A DNA stretch of 64,000 nt from Scardovia wiggsiae F0424 (GCF_000269605.1 NZ_AKCI01000001.1:1240001-1304000), one strand, 5' to 3'; numbered from the stretch's first letter, positions 1 to 9,019 are shown. Numbers and translations are program-made. The notes: generated by a model not told the origin, from the sequence alone.

Positions 1-1
1 C

Positions 2-808
2 GGCGGCACAGAGCTGATAGGCATTGCTGCAGCTGAAGCCGACGATCCCGGAAAGTCGATCCCGAAGGCAACGAATGAAGTAGTATGGAGGATACTGGCA
101 TTTTATATAGCCGCACCTGCCGTGATTATGGCTGTTGTGCCGTGGCAGGAGATCGGCAGGCCTGATGCCCGGGGTGTTGTCGTAAGCCCGTTCGTCCAGA
201 TATTCAATACTGCAGGATTTTCGATTGCTGCCGACATCCTCAATTTTGTATGCCTCACCGCCGTGATCAGCGTTTACAACTCAGGCCTGTATTCCAACTC
301 CCGTATGCTGTATTCGCTCTCCAGGCAGGGCAACGCGCCGAATTATCTGGGACATGTCAATAAACGGGGCGTACCTGTAGCCGGTGTGCTTACCTCTGCC
401 GCTATTACCGCCATAGCGGTAGTCGTTGTTTTCCTGTGGCCAAACTTCGCATTCACCTATCTGCTTGCTATCGCCACTTTCGCCGCGATCATCAACTGGT
501 CGATGATCGCTGTCACACAGATGAAATTCCGCAGATATATAGGTGCCCGCGAAGCCCGGAAACTCACGTTCAAACTCCCTCTGGCACGCATAACGCCGTG
601 GATCATTATTAGTTTTATGGTCCTGCTCTATGTCCTGATGTGGCTTAACCCGAGCTACCGGGCGGCAGCCATTATCGGGCCGGTATGGGCAGCTGTGCTT
701 TTTATCGCCTCGCTTATTACGCATCCGAAAAGACGGGATGCCACTGGCCCAGCCGGTAAAGATGCCGATCCGGTGCACAGCCCTCAGCTTGAAACAGAAG
801 CTTCCTGA
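2..808 (+). CDS. Amino-acid permease (APC superfamily), 3' part only
   Basis: The reading frame is open from the left edge of the window (base 2) to the stop at 806-808, so the gene starts upstream. The first visible residues GGTELIGIAAAEADDP match the helix 6 region of the AAT family of amino-acid/proton symporters (bacterial AnsP, CycA, LysP and GabP relatives). About six hydrophobic helices follow, then a hydrophilic cytosolic tail. This is the C-terminal half of an integral membrane importer. The substrate cannot be told from this half. It is convergent with the FMN-binding lipoprotein gene and their 3' ends overlap by 25 bp (784-808). No clear poly-T terminator separates them. A second permease of the same family lies at 10323-11831. 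Confidence 0.9.
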   Translation, partial: GGTELIGIAAAEADDPGKSIPKATNEVVWRILAFYIAAPAVIMAVVPWQEIGRPDARGVVVSPFVQIFNTAGFSIAADILNFVCLTAVISVYNSGLYSNSRMLYSLSRQGNAPNYLGHVNKRGVPVAGVLTSAAITAIAVVVVFLWPNFAFTYLLAIATFAAIINWSMIAVTQMKFRRYIGAREARKLTFKLPLARITPWIIISFMVLLYVLMWLNPSYRAAAIIGPVWAAVLFIASLITHPKRRDATGPAGKDADPVHSPQLETEAS

Positions 809-1314
809 CGGACGACATCGAGCGCCTTATTGAAAGCATCTGACGTCCAGCTTGCCCCGGCAACCTTGTCTACCTTAAGGCTTTTCAGCGGCCTGCCCGC
901 TACCGCAGATTTGATCTGCCTAACAAACCCGTCCTGATATTTTTTCGAGACAGGGGTTGCCGGATGCGGCGTTATCTTCACATCGGAAACCTGCTGATTG
1001 GCAACAGTCACAGCAACATCGATCGAGTCCTCGCTGACCGGGCCGTATGTGGCAACTGACGTAAAGGTGCCGTCTGCATATGTTCCGGTATCCGGCCCCA
1101 GCGTCCGCGGGCCGCCCCTGCCCGGATCCGCAGAAGGTTTGGAAGCCTTTGATGACGGGCTGCCGGAAGACGGTGCCGAAGATTCCTCGCTCCCGCCTGC
1201 ATAACTGTCATCCGCCGGGACGGCACGGGTCTGCCCGCAGCCGGCAAGCAGCACACCGGAAGCAAGGATCCCCAGCGCTGCCAGCGATACGCTTTTACCG
1301 GTTTTTTTCTTCAT
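784..1314 (-). CDS. FMN-binding-domain lipoprotein of the iron-import operon
   Basis: Predicted 176-residue secreted lipoprotein. The N-terminus is MKKK followed by a hydrophobic stretch and the lipobox LLAGC. A Ser/Pro-rich linker follows, then a C-terminal FMN_bind domain (about residues 80-172). In this family ApbE attaches FMN to a Thr or Ser in the motif D-x-x-(S/A)-G-A-(T/S). Here the motif reads DKVAGASWTS, so the acceptor would be Ser155 (codon AGC at 850-852) rather than the usual Thr. I chose the ATG at 1314 because it starts the signal peptide and has GAGGCGG just upstream; an in-frame ATG/GTG further up (to 1344) would spoil the signal. It overlaps the 3' end of the ATPase gene by 20 bp, so it is the last gene of the FTR1-P19 operon. 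Inferred role: extracytoplasmic electron carrier helping reduce ferric iron. An apbE gene lies at the other end of the locus. Confidence 0.8.
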   Translation of the reverse strand: MKKKTGKSVSLAALGILASGVLLAGCGQTRAVPADDSYAGGSEESSAPSSGSPSSKASKPSADPGRGGPRTLGPDTGTYADGTFTSVATYGPVSEDSIDVAVTVANQQVSDVKITPHPATPVSKKYQDGFVRQIKSAVAGRPLKSLKVDKVAGASWTSDAFNKALDVVRQEASVSS

Positions 1315-2191
1315 GATCCGCCTCTGTTCCGTTGCGGTCCCCATCCGCAGAGCCGGTATGGTCTGCTGTATCCACTTTAGCAGCTTTCGCAGGGGAACTG
1401 TATGCTGCCGCTGCGGGTGAATTCGGATCGCCGCTCACCGCAGCACGCCCTCCGGCGGCTATAAAACGCTGATGCGCCTGTTCGTCATTCCACTTTTCCC
1501 CTGCAACCTGCCCATGGTTAAGCATGATCTCGCGCTGTGCACACGATGCAACAAGCGCATCATGGGTGACGACAATAACAGTCGTACCCTGTGCGTTGAG
1601 CTTGCGGAAAAGCTCCAGCACGATCTTTTCGTTAGCCTCGTCCAGATTTCCTGTAGGCTCGTCGGCAAGGATCAGCTCCGGATCATTGATCAGCGCACGG
1701 GCAATACACACCCGCTGCTGCTCCCCTCCCGACAGCTCCCGCGGCAGGTGGTGCGCGCGCTCTTTAAGGCCTACCCTTTCCAGAGCTTCCATGGCCTGCT
1801 TCTCATCAACCACGGAATGGTAATACTGCGCAACCATAACATTTTCCACAGCTGTCAGGTGCGGGACAAGATAAAACTTCTGGAAGACCAGGCCGATCAC
1901 ATTTTTACGGACATCGGCAAGCTGGGACTGGTTAAAGTCTTCAAGGCTGCGCCCGTCCAGGGCAACTGACCCTTCAGATGGGCTGTCGAGGCAGCCGATA
2001 ATATTCATAAGCGTTGTTTTCCCCGACCCCGAGGAGCCGACGATTGCCAGCCACTGGCCGCGCGGAACGCTGAGGCTGATATCATCTACGGCATGCAGGT
2101 CACCGTATATTTTGGAAATATGGCTAAGGTCGAGGAGCATGTCCTGTTCCCCGTCATTAATTTTTTCATCATTGATATTGTTATTATTCAT
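1295..2191 (-). CDS. ABC transporter ATPase, LolD/MacB type, in iron-import operon
   Basis: Nucleotide-binding subunit with a complete motif set: Walker A GSSGSGKT, signature LSGGEQQR, Walker B LILADEPTGNLDE and the H-loop VVTHD. The sequence is of the LolD/MacB group, whose partners are FtsX-like permeases rather than classic importers, and two such permeases are encoded just upstream. The last 60-70 residues are an Ala/Ser/Asp-rich tail that is not part of the ATPase fold and is longer than usual. The ATG at 2191 lies inside the 3' end of the preceding permease gene (overlap ATGAATAA), a sign of translational coupling; a GTG one codon upstream is the alternative. In Campylobacter jejuni the p19 cluster has the same order (FTR1-like, P19, DUF2318, two permeases, ATPase). 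Its transported substrate is unknown even there. Confidence 0.88.
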   Translation of the reverse strand: MNNNNINDEKINDGEQDMLLDLSHISKIYGDLHAVDDISLSVPRGQWLAIVGSSGSGKTTLMNIIGCLDSPSEGSVALDGRSLEDFNQSQLADVRKNVIGLVFQKFYLVPHLTAVENVMVAQYYHSVVDEKQAMEALERVGLKERAHHLPRELSGGEQQRVCIARALINDPELILADEPTGNLDEANEKIVLELFRKLNAQGTTVIVVTHDALVASCAQREIMLNHGQVAGEKWNDEQAHQRFIAAGGRAAVSGDPNSPAAAAYSSPAKAAKVDTADHTGSADGDRNGTEADHEEKNR

Positions 2192-3464
2192 CACTGAGCA
2201 CCACCGCCGGATCGATTTTTACAGCTGTACGGATGGGTATCCACGAAGCGGCTATTGCCGCTGCCACGCTTACTGCCAGGCACAGGAGCGCAAGCGCCCA
2301 GCTGAATGAAGCGCTCCGCTGGAATACGGTATCAGTGAGGGCAGCCGAAACGCCGTATCCCACGCCGATCCCCAGGATACCCCCGACAAAACCGTAGATC
2401 GCGGATTCTGCCTGGAACTCGGCCGATATGCCTGCGGACGTAGCCCCCAGGGCCTTCCTCAGGCCGATCTCGCTTCTGCGCTGGGAAACTATGGAAGCCA
2501 TCGTTGTTGATACCCCGACAATAGTCAGGGCAAGGATAACCAGGGAGATTATCCAGAAAAGCGTTGTGAGCATGGTGATAATGGATGCATTCGCTGCGGA
2601 GATTTTCGCAACTTTCTGCGCTGTTACATTCATGCTCGTCATATCGTTGATATTCCTGACAAGCCTGTCGAGATCCTGCCCCTGGGCGGCTGAGGCATAT
2701 TCTATAACGTCAGCCCCGCGTTTCCTGCCTGTAAGGCTTTCCAGCGCAGGGTTCGTCATATAGATCATGGAGTCCTCGGCTCCCCCAGTATCGACGATTC
2801 CGCAGATACTGAACGGTTTCCCCCCGGTATCAAGGATATCAGATACAGAATCGCGTCCGGGCTGCGCCTTATCGGATGATGCTGCGCCGCCCCGGCTGTC
2901 TGAGGCGCGATAGCCGATCTTTATAGTATTACCGACTGATACACTGAGAGCGCGCGCCACATCGGAACCGATAAGTATCTGGTTTTTGCCCTGCGGCATA
3001 GACCCCTGCAGACTCCAGAATGTGTTGATCCTGCGGGTCCGCACGGGATCAATGCCCGCAACCTGGTATGGCGCTGAATGTATACGCACATTTTCATAGC
3101 GGTACGCAGCCCATGATGCCTGCTGGCCGTATGCCGTAACCATATCGGTCGTGTGGTCGATCATCGCCTGCTGGATACCGTCCGCCGTTTTCCCGGTACC
3201 GTTAGATTTCACAATGAGGTTAGCGCCGTAAGACTGCATCTCCTCAGCCATCTGCCGGGGGACGATCACGCATACTGAAATAAGGCAGAACAATGTTGCC
3301 GAACCTACCAGCGATGCGATAACAGCCATGGCTGCGCGCGAACGGCGGCGGAAAACTGCGCCAGCCAGCATTATCCAGAACATGCGGATATTGCTGTCTG
3401 AATACTGCCTTCCCCCCGGCTTATGCCCCCTGCCGTGGGAGCGTCCGGAATCCTTATCAGCCAT
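2184..3464 (-). CDS. FtsX-like ABC permease (second of pair)
   Basis: Predicted 426-residue membrane protein. It has one N-terminal transmembrane helix (about residues 40-65), a large extracytoplasmic MacB_PCD-like domain, then three C-terminal helices (about 300-410) forming the FtsX domain. The conserved region after the first of these helices, SQRRSEIGLRKALGAT, is diagnostic of MacB/FtsX permeases. The start ATG at 3464 has a strong ribosome site (GGAGG, 5-6 nt upstream). Only 12 bp separate it from the previous permease gene, and its 3' end overlaps the ATPase start. It should pair with the permease at 3477-4793 as a heterodimer. Such transporters usually carry out mechanotransmission or move lipids or proteins rather than import ions, so its role in an iron locus is inferred only from the neighbours. 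Confidence 0.85.
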   Translation of the reverse strand: MADKDSGRSHGRGHKPGGRQYSDSNIRMFWIMLAGAVFRRRSRAAMAVIASLVGSATLFCLISVCVIVPRQMAEEMQSYGANLIVKSNGTGKTADGIQQAMIDHTTDMVTAYGQQASWAAYRYENVRIHSAPYQVAGIDPVRTRRINTFWSLQGSMPQGKNQILIGSDVARALSVSVGNTIKIGYRASDSRGGAASSDKAQPGRDSVSDILDTGGKPFSICGIVDTGGAEDSMIYMTNPALESLTGRKRGADVIEYASAAQGQDLDRLVRNINDMTSMNVTAQKVAKISAANASIITMLTTLFWIISLVILALTIVGVSTTMASIVSQRRSEIGLRKALGATSAGISAEFQAESAIYGFVGGILGIGVGYGVSAALTDTVFQRSASFSWALALLCLAVSVAAAIAASWIPIRTAVKIDPAVVLSDE

Positions 3465-3476
3465 TATGCCTCCTTC

Positions 3477-4793
3477 CTACCGTCCATGCAGCACCTGGGC
3501 GGGCTGCAGTTTCAGTATCTGCCTGACTGCTGAAATAGATGCCGTAAGTACGGTTATGGACAGCAGCACAGCGACGAGGACGAAAACCATAGGCCGCATG
3601 GTAATAGCCGAATGGAAAACGGCATGGCCTACAAGCTGCGACAGCCCGGCGCCGGCAGCTGCGCCGGCCACTGCACCTGCTAATGCTATCCCGGCCGTTT
3701 CAGCAATAATAAGCCTTGAAACTTCACTGTTTTTGGCGCCGATCGCCTTCAGAAGCGCCAGCTGGGAAGCCCGCTCCACCATCGCAGCGGACATAAGGTT
3801 GGCAACGGCGATCGTTGCGGCGATAAGTGTCAGCGCGGTCATCACGATCATAACTGCGCGGGTCTTCTGAAGGACATTGCCTTCAAGCGCCGCCACCTGA
3901 CGTACCTGCTTAGCCACAGCCCCGGGGAGGGCCTCCTCGATCTGATACGCGATAGACGACGGGTATGCGGTGCAATACCACGTTTCCCATTCTTCCTGCG
4001 ATAATGCGTCCGGATTTTTCGCCGCTTTGCGCGCCAGGTCATTTTCAGGTGTTGTCAGCGCTTTCACTTCCACATAATCCACAGAATCCGGCAGTCCGCT
4101 CAGATCCTGCACAAGTGCTGTTGATGTGTAAAGGGCGTTGTCGTCATCATCGCCGGAAGTATACACGCCTGTTACTGTCAGCTGCCGTGTATGCGAGCCT
4201 TTGGAGAGGGTAACCGTATCGCCCGCAGATATCCCGAGCCTGTCTGCCAGTGCGGAACCGGCCATGGCCTGGTCCGCCGAATCTTTAGCCCACGACCCTG
4301 CCAGCTTCCACCATGGACGCATGCGCTGTACCCCAAGCACGCTTGTTTCCCCGGTCGAAGCATGCAGGGTTTTGTTGAACCATGTGCCGACTACAGGGAC
4401 ATTGCCCACTTTCTGTGCAGTCTTCCCGCTTTGTACCGACATGCGGATATTGAGCTGCGGAGCAAAATCGGTAATATTATATGCCCAGAAAATTGTTTTG
4501 ATCTTCTGAAGGTCAGATTCCCTGATGAAACTGGTCGGGTCTGCCGGCGACGAGCTGGGGGTATTCGAAGAGCTTGACCCGTACAGTTCGGCCGCAACAG
4601 CATCCGACTTAGGGCGGACGGTAATGTTGGACCCGTACGTTGACAGTTCAGCGGTAAGTTTATCGCCGACATCATAGACGATACCGAGCATAGCCACACT
4701 TACTGCGGCGGCAAGCGCTACGGTTATGCAGATAAGCACGCGCCGGCGGAACTGCCGGGCCACTGATCTGCTGATCATCCTCAGAAAAAACAT
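3477..4793 (-). CDS. FtsX-like ABC permease (first of pair)
   Basis: Predicted 438-residue permease with the same plan as its neighbour: an N-terminal helix (about residues 15-40), an extracytoplasmic domain to about residue 300, and three C-terminal helices. The motif VERASQLALLKAIGAKNSEV matches the FtsX-family loop. The start ATG at 4793 follows GAAGAAGG. It lies 17 bp after the DUF2318 gene and 12 bp before the second permease, so all are co-transcribed. Together with the ATPase it would form an ABC complex of the type found in the Campylobacter p19 cluster. Family knowledge supports the fold; the substrate is not known. Confidence 0.85.
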   Translation of the reverse strand: MFFLRMISRSVARQFRRRVLICITVALAAAVSVAMLGIVYDVGDKLTAELSTYGSNITVRPKSDAVAAELYGSSSSNTPSSSPADPTSFIRESDLQKIKTIFWAYNITDFAPQLNIRMSVQSGKTAQKVGNVPVVGTWFNKTLHASTGETSVLGVQRMRPWWKLAGSWAKDSADQAMAGSALADRLGISAGDTVTLSKGSHTRQLTVTGVYTSGDDDDNALYTSTALVQDLSGLPDSVDYVEVKALTTPENDLARKAAKNPDALSQEEWETWYCTAYPSSIAYQIEEALPGAVAKQVRQVAALEGNVLQKTRAVMIVMTALTLIAATIAVANLMSAAMVERASQLALLKAIGAKNSEVSRLIIAETAGIALAGAVAGAAAGAGLSQLVGHAVFHSAITMRPMVFVLVAVLLSITVLTASISAVRQILKLQPAQVLHGR

Positions 4794-4810
4794 ATGAGCC
4801 TTCTTCCATC

Positions 4811-6184
4811 CTACAGCGTTTTGAAGTGGCTCGAAAGGGCATCCAGATCGGCTGTTTTGATAGTGATCTTCCCATGCGCCGATTCATATGCGACCGGAAT
4901 GGGGTTGCACCCTCCCTTAAAACCAATGGTCGCAAGGTTTATAGCAACATCACACTTTTTGCAGACAATCTTCCCGTCTTTTTCGTAATACCCTGCCGGA
5001 CCGCAGTTTTCGCATGCATCCAGCCCGACACCATACGCGCCGCCAGATTTTTTGATAATGATGAACCGCATAACAGTGCCGTCTTTCGCCGTGTACTGGA
5101 ACCGGTGGAGATGGCCGTCAGAAAGCTGGCCGTAAGAGACTGAGGCGACGCCATTCTTCAGCTCATATTTCTCAGGGGCAGACAGGACGATCTCCTGGTT
5201 AGTGCGGGCAACGCCATAGGTAAGTGCTGTGCCGACGAAAAGGACCGCTGCCAGGGACCATGCTGCCGCAGCGCATGCATGTCTGCGGAATTTCCGCGCG
5301 ATACGGCCCTGCGCCTGGGAATGGCCTGATCCCTGCACCTGGATACGCGCCTGCGGGCTGATGCGGATCCCTGCCGCCACCGAAACAGCAGCGGGGATAA
5401 TGAATACAGCCGCCTGGGCAATAACAAGGTAAAGCTCGTGGTTGATGAGGAATACCAGTACGGAGAACAGGGCATCACTCAGCTCGATGTCAGCTGTATT
5501 CACCAGTATCTGCACCAGGGCCGTGCCCTGCTGAATAAGTACGGCAGCCATAAACAGCACGCCGGTTGCAGCAAAAACCCTGTGCGGTACGCTTGTCCGC
5601 ATTGTTGAAAAAATGGCCGCAACAGCTACTGCTGCCCCTACGCCAAGGAAGAAGCCCGAAGCGCGCGCCAGCATAGCGGATGTGAACGCCGACTGGCCTG
5701 TTTCCACGAAGTTCGCCAGCTGGATGATAACGTCCGGAAGGCAGGTGAAAAATGCATCCGCAATAGCTGCGGCGCCCACGAGGTTAGCCAGGTCAAGCCA
5801 TGTGAAGCGCCGTTTCACTGTTCCCCGGCCTGCTGCAGAGGGATCGGGGTCCCCCTGCCGGCTATGCTGCCGTGCGCACTGGCTGCGCCAGTTATTTATC
5901 AGCCAGCCTGACCCTGCGATTGCGGCGGTAACAGCGATATCTGCGATCACGCTCACGTAAAGGGCCGGTCGCAGCGCCGCCGTCTGCTGGCTTATCACTG
6001 CGAATGAGCGCAGGCCGGCAAAAACAACTGCCCCCGCAATGCCCGCAAGCATACCTATGAAACGCCAGGAGCTGCTCAGAGGTTTTGCTTTGCCCTCCCC
6101 CACGGTCAGGGTAACGTTTAACACCATATACAGTAATACCGGTGTCAGCGTTCCGGGCAATGCGGTGACAAACTGTTTAAGCAC
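4811..6184 (-). CDS. DUF2318 membrane protein with double CxxC, probable redox component of iron import
   Basis: Predicted 457-residue protein with about eight hydrophobic helices in the first 320 residues, one more helix around residue 310-330, and a C-terminal extracytoplasmic DUF2318 domain. That domain contains CENCG and, about 15 residues later, CKKC, a four-cysteine arrangement suited to an iron-sulfur or other metal centre. DUF2318 proteins are found next to P19 and FTR1 genes in Campylobacter and many other bacteria, and are proposed to pass electrons for iron reduction or to handle iron. The start is a GTG at 6184 preceded by AAAGGA five bases away. It lies 42 bp after the P19 gene. 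The biochemical role is inference from the family and operon. Confidence 0.85.
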   Translation of the reverse strand: MLKQFVTALPGTLTPVLLYMVLNVTLTVGEGKAKPLSSSWRFIGMLAGIAGAVVFAGLRSFAVISQQTAALRPALYVSVIADIAVTAAIAGSGWLINNWRSQCARQHSRQGDPDPSAAGRGTVKRRFTWLDLANLVGAAAIADAFFTCLPDVIIQLANFVETGQSAFTSAMLARASGFFLGVGAAVAVAAIFSTMRTSVPHRVFAATGVLFMAAVLIQQGTALVQILVNTADIELSDALFSVLVFLINHELYLVIAQAAVFIIPAAVSVAAGIRISPQARIQVQGSGHSQAQGRIARKFRRHACAAAAWSLAAVLFVGTALTYGVARTNQEIVLSAPEKYELKNGVASVSYGQLSDGHLHRFQYTAKDGTVMRFIIIKKSGGAYGVGLDACENCGPAGYYEKDGKIVCKKCDVAINLATIGFKGGCNPIPVAYESAHGKITIKTADLDALSSHFKTL

Positions 6185-6226
6185 AAGAATCCTTTGCTGT
6201 TTCCCTGGTGAAATGCGCTCTGAAGG

Positions 6227-6862
6227 TTACCACTTATGCGGCGTGTAGTTCCAGTCGAAGCTGACTTTCAAAGGTGTGGTCCAGAACTCGCCTTTGACAC
6301 CGGTCTCCTTGTCAACATGGAGCGCCCATCCTTTCTCAGCCGGCGAGTGGATCGACAGGTTGAGCTTATACTGGCCTGCCTTGTCGAGCTTCACGTTGGC
6401 GCCATAGTGCGGTCCGTCATTAGCATTCATCTGCATGAATGTCCCCGATGCTGCAGCCTGGCCGGTGGTTTTATCCACGATCTCATACTGTACAGTCAGA
6501 TCAGGCACATACTCGCCTTTGGAATAGCCCAGGTCATTATTTGCCAGGGCATGGATATCGGCCTCCAGGTGGAAGCTGGCCTCAGCTGCCGACAGGCCCA
6601 TGCCTGACGGCTTCATATCTACGGGCTGGAAATACACCATAGACACATTCAACGGCCCGACTTCCTGGTCATGCCCGATAGGGTACTCCTCAAAGCCTTT
6701 GCTGCCCTGTGAATCGCTGGATGTCTGCGATGTTTTCGCTTTAGTCGCTGCAGGTTTCTGCGAGCCGCAGCCCGAGAGCGAAACGGCCATAGCGCCCGCA
6801 CAGAGCATGGCTATTGCGGCTGCGCATACTTTCTTCAGTTTTCCTGCATTATCTGTTGCCAT
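6227..6862 (-). CDS. P19/Tpd-family iron-transport lipoprotein (BfeO/FetP type)
   Basis: Predicted 211-residue lipoprotein: basic start, hydrophobic stretch, lipobox SLSGC, a short linker, then the Tpd/P19 beta-sandwich domain. The metal site of this family uses Met and His residues; candidates here are the methionines in YFQPVDMKPSGMG, a His in FHLEADIHAL, Met/His in MQMNANDGPHYG and a later His. P19 proteins bind copper and probably iron and work with FTR1 permeases (FetP-FetM in E. coli, p19 in Campylobacter; a related bfeUO pair is described in Bifidobacterium breve as ferrous iron uptake genes). The gene follows FTR1 by 39 bp with AAAGGC before the ATG. As a Gram-positive protein it would be anchored to the outer face of the membrane. 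Confidence 0.88.
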   Translation of the reverse strand: MATDNAGKLKKVCAAAIAMLCAGAMAVSLSGCGSQKPAATKAKTSQTSSDSQGSKGFEEYPIGHDQEVGPLNVSMVYFQPVDMKPSGMGLSAAEASFHLEADIHALANNDLGYSKGEYVPDLTVQYEIVDKTTGQAAASGTFMQMNANDGPHYGANVKLDKAGQYKLNLSIHSPAEKGWALHVDKETGVKGEFWTTPLKVSFDWNYTPHKW

Positions 6863-6901
6863 CTGTATCTGCCTTTCTTTACAGGATCTGACACTGTGTG
6901 T

Positions 6902-8824
6902 TTAATCGTTGTGATTATGTGTACTGTTTGGATTATTTTTTTGCTGCCCCGTATGAGGCACATCTGCGTGGGGGCTTCCGGTATCCGGGCCGGACGCTCC
7001 GGTACCGTCCCCCTCCCCCTGAAGGGAAGCCTTCCTGGCCTTCCTCTGACTGATGATGGAAACCGCTGCCAGTATTATGACCGTTGCAGCCATGATTATC
7101 TGGAAAACAACAGTTTCTGTGTATGGGTATATCCCCAGGAAATCATTGGTGATCCAATCCGGGTGATACACGCCGTCGATCACATCAGCCTCAATCAGCT
7201 CATGGAGCCCGCTGCCCGCAAAAATCACGACCATGGCTGCCATAAGGGTACTGGTGGCTGCGAAAAATGGGCGGATAGGGATCCTGACTGATGTGAAGCG
7301 GATAAGCAGGAAGACAATAACAAGGATAACAGCTGCTGCAGCAGCCCCTCCGTACAGGGCGCTGTAATCGCTGTCTGACACCATTCCGGCCAGCGCCTGG
7401 TAAAACAGCACAGTTTCAGCCCCCTCACGGAATACTGCGAGGAACGACAGCGAGGCCAGGGAAAGCACGCTCCCTGTTGAAATACTTTTCTCAGTTTTGG
7501 AACGGATATATGTGTTCCATCCTGCAACCGACGATTTATTGAGCATCCAGTTGCTGGTGAACAGCAGCATCAGCATGGCAACAAGGGCGGTAAACCCTTC
7601 GATCATTTCCTGATGGGACCCGCTCGCGCCGAACAGCACATTCAGGATAACCGCCATGATCCCGGAAGCTATGATCCCGGCCAGGACACCCATGTAAATA
7701 TAACGCAGCTTATCCTTATACCCTGCTTTCACAAGATAGGCAATAACAGCCGCAACTACGAGGATGGCTTCAAGCCCTTCACGGATCAGTATGATGAATG
7801 CCTGCCCGAACGAGGAGCTGAAGAACTGTGTGAACGGATTGATGTGTGCGGCAGACGAACCGCCGGAATTTGCGGCATCCAGTATCCCGGCATCCTTAGT
7901 GAGCATATCTTTCAACGCAGTTACATCTTTTTTGATGGTCTGCGCAGGTTTACCCGCAACCATATCTTTACGGGTCTGTTTGAACTGGTATTCTACCGCG
8001 GAGACACGGGCTCCGGAGATCGCGCTCATAACGGTTTTTTCAAAACCAAGCTTTTCGTAATACTTGTAGTACGCATCGTTGACGAGCTCTGCTGCCTTTT
8101 CACCGTTATGGCCGTCAACTGCGGTTGTATAAGCCTTGTCAAGGATAGCATTCATTTCACGGGCAACTGCAGTCCATGTGCGGTTTCCCCGGCCTTCATT
8201 CCTGTTGACGCTCTCAGCGTCCAGTTTGCGGCGTTCCTGCCTGATCTTGTCGTCAAGTTTTTTCCCGTATACCCGCGGGGAGCCCAGGGAGGTGTCGGCA
8301 TCCAGCACCTGTGCCGAAGCCTTCAGCCGGTTTTTGAGCTGCTGTATGCGGGTTTTGAGGTCCTGGATATTCTGCGCGCTGGGCTGCTGGTATGTAAGCG
8401 ATGTGACAGCCATAAAATCGCCGGCCTGGGACTGGGCCTCTGCAGATCCCTGGACCTGCTGCACAGCACTGGTCATATTTGTAGCAACGTAGCCTGTGTT
8501 GTATGCACGCTGCGATGAAGCTGCTGCCGTTGTAGTATCGCCTGATCCGTAAGAAGCCTCTGCAGAGTCAAGGTCCTGGGAGATCCTAGAAACGACTGCA
8601 TCCCATGAAGCATAATCCGTTGCCGCATCTGCCGCATACGCCCGGGGCACAGTGGCACCTGATATGGCGCTTATGCATATCACAAAAGCAGCGCACAGGA
8701 ACACACATACACGCAGGGCATGCCGCAGCAATGTACGATGTACATTAAGCCCGCCATGCTGTTTACAGCGCGTAAACGGCAGGGCCTGAAGCATGTGTAT
8801 AAACGGATATGGATACTGTTTCAC
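6902..8824 (-). CDS. FTR1-family iron permease with large N-terminal extracytoplasmic domain
   Basis: Predicted 640-residue iron permease. After a signal-like segment (about residues 35-62) comes a long, mostly helical extracytoplasmic region to about residue 330, then the FTR1 domain with seven helices. Both iron-binding REGxE motifs are present: REGLEA near residue 348 and REGAET near residue 466. The tail is hydrophilic and ends in a short His/Asn-rich stretch. The GTG at 8824 is chosen because AAGGAG lies 4 bases upstream; a later in-frame ATG at 8794 lacks this. It is the first gene of the seven-gene minus-strand operon. Upstream is a shared regulatory region with the divergent apbE gene, including the inverted repeats at 8841-8886. 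Family knowledge: FTR1 proteins move iron across the membrane, in bacteria mostly as ferrous iron working with P19. Confidence 0.9.
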   Translation of the reverse strand: MKQYPYPFIHMLQALPFTRCKQHGGLNVHRTLLRHALRVCVFLCAAFVICISAISGATVPRAYAADAATDYASWDAVVSRISQDLDSAEASYGSGDTTTAAASSQRAYNTGYVATNMTSAVQQVQGSAEAQSQAGDFMAVTSLTYQQPSAQNIQDLKTRIQQLKNRLKASAQVLDADTSLGSPRVYGKKLDDKIRQERRKLDAESVNRNEGRGNRTWTAVAREMNAILDKAYTTAVDGHNGEKAAELVNDAYYKYYEKLGFEKTVMSAISGARVSAVEYQFKQTRKDMVAGKPAQTIKKDVTALKDMLTKDAGILDAANSGGSSAAHINPFTQFFSSSFGQAFIILIREGLEAILVVAAVIAYLVKAGYKDKLRYIYMGVLAGIIASGIMAVILNVLFGASGSHQEMIEGFTALVAMLMLLFTSNWMLNKSSVAGWNTYIRSKTEKSISTGSVLSLASLSFLAVFREGAETVLFYQALAGMVSDSDYSALYGGAAAAAVILVIVFLLIRFTSVRIPIRPFFAATSTLMAAMVVIFAGSGLHELIEADVIDGVYHPDWITNDFLGIYPYTETVVFQIIMAATVIILAAVSIISQRKARKASLQGEGDGTGASGPDTGSPHADVPHTGQQKNNPNSTHNHND

Positions 8825-8840
8825 GGTTCTCCTTAGGACG

Positions 8841-8886
8841 AACTCTTTTACTAACGTAAAATATCAGGGCCGATTTGTAAAGAGTT
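8841..8886. promoter_or_regulatory. Inverted repeats upstream of the iron operon
   Basis: Two overlapping symmetries lie 17-62 bp upstream of the FTR1 start. TTTTAC (8846-8851) and GTAAAA (8856-8861) are a perfect 6-bp inverted repeat with a 4-nt gap. AACTCTTTTAC (8841-8851) and GTAAAGAGTT (8877-8886) pair over 10 bp with one bulge. They could be an operator for a metal-responsive regulator, or a stem in the mRNA leader just before the ribosome site at 8829-8834. They do not match the usual DtxR or Fur box consensus, so the regulator is unknown. Confidence 0.4.
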
Positions 8887-9019
8887 TTAATGAAACTTAT
8901 TGGAAAATTTTTGATATCTGTTCCTGTATCTGCGATCACGCCTGTGCGCGCTGCGGCCTGCAGGCTGCAAAACCGTTGGCCATACCATAGCGCCTGCATT
9001 GCCGCCCGCACCTGCAAGG

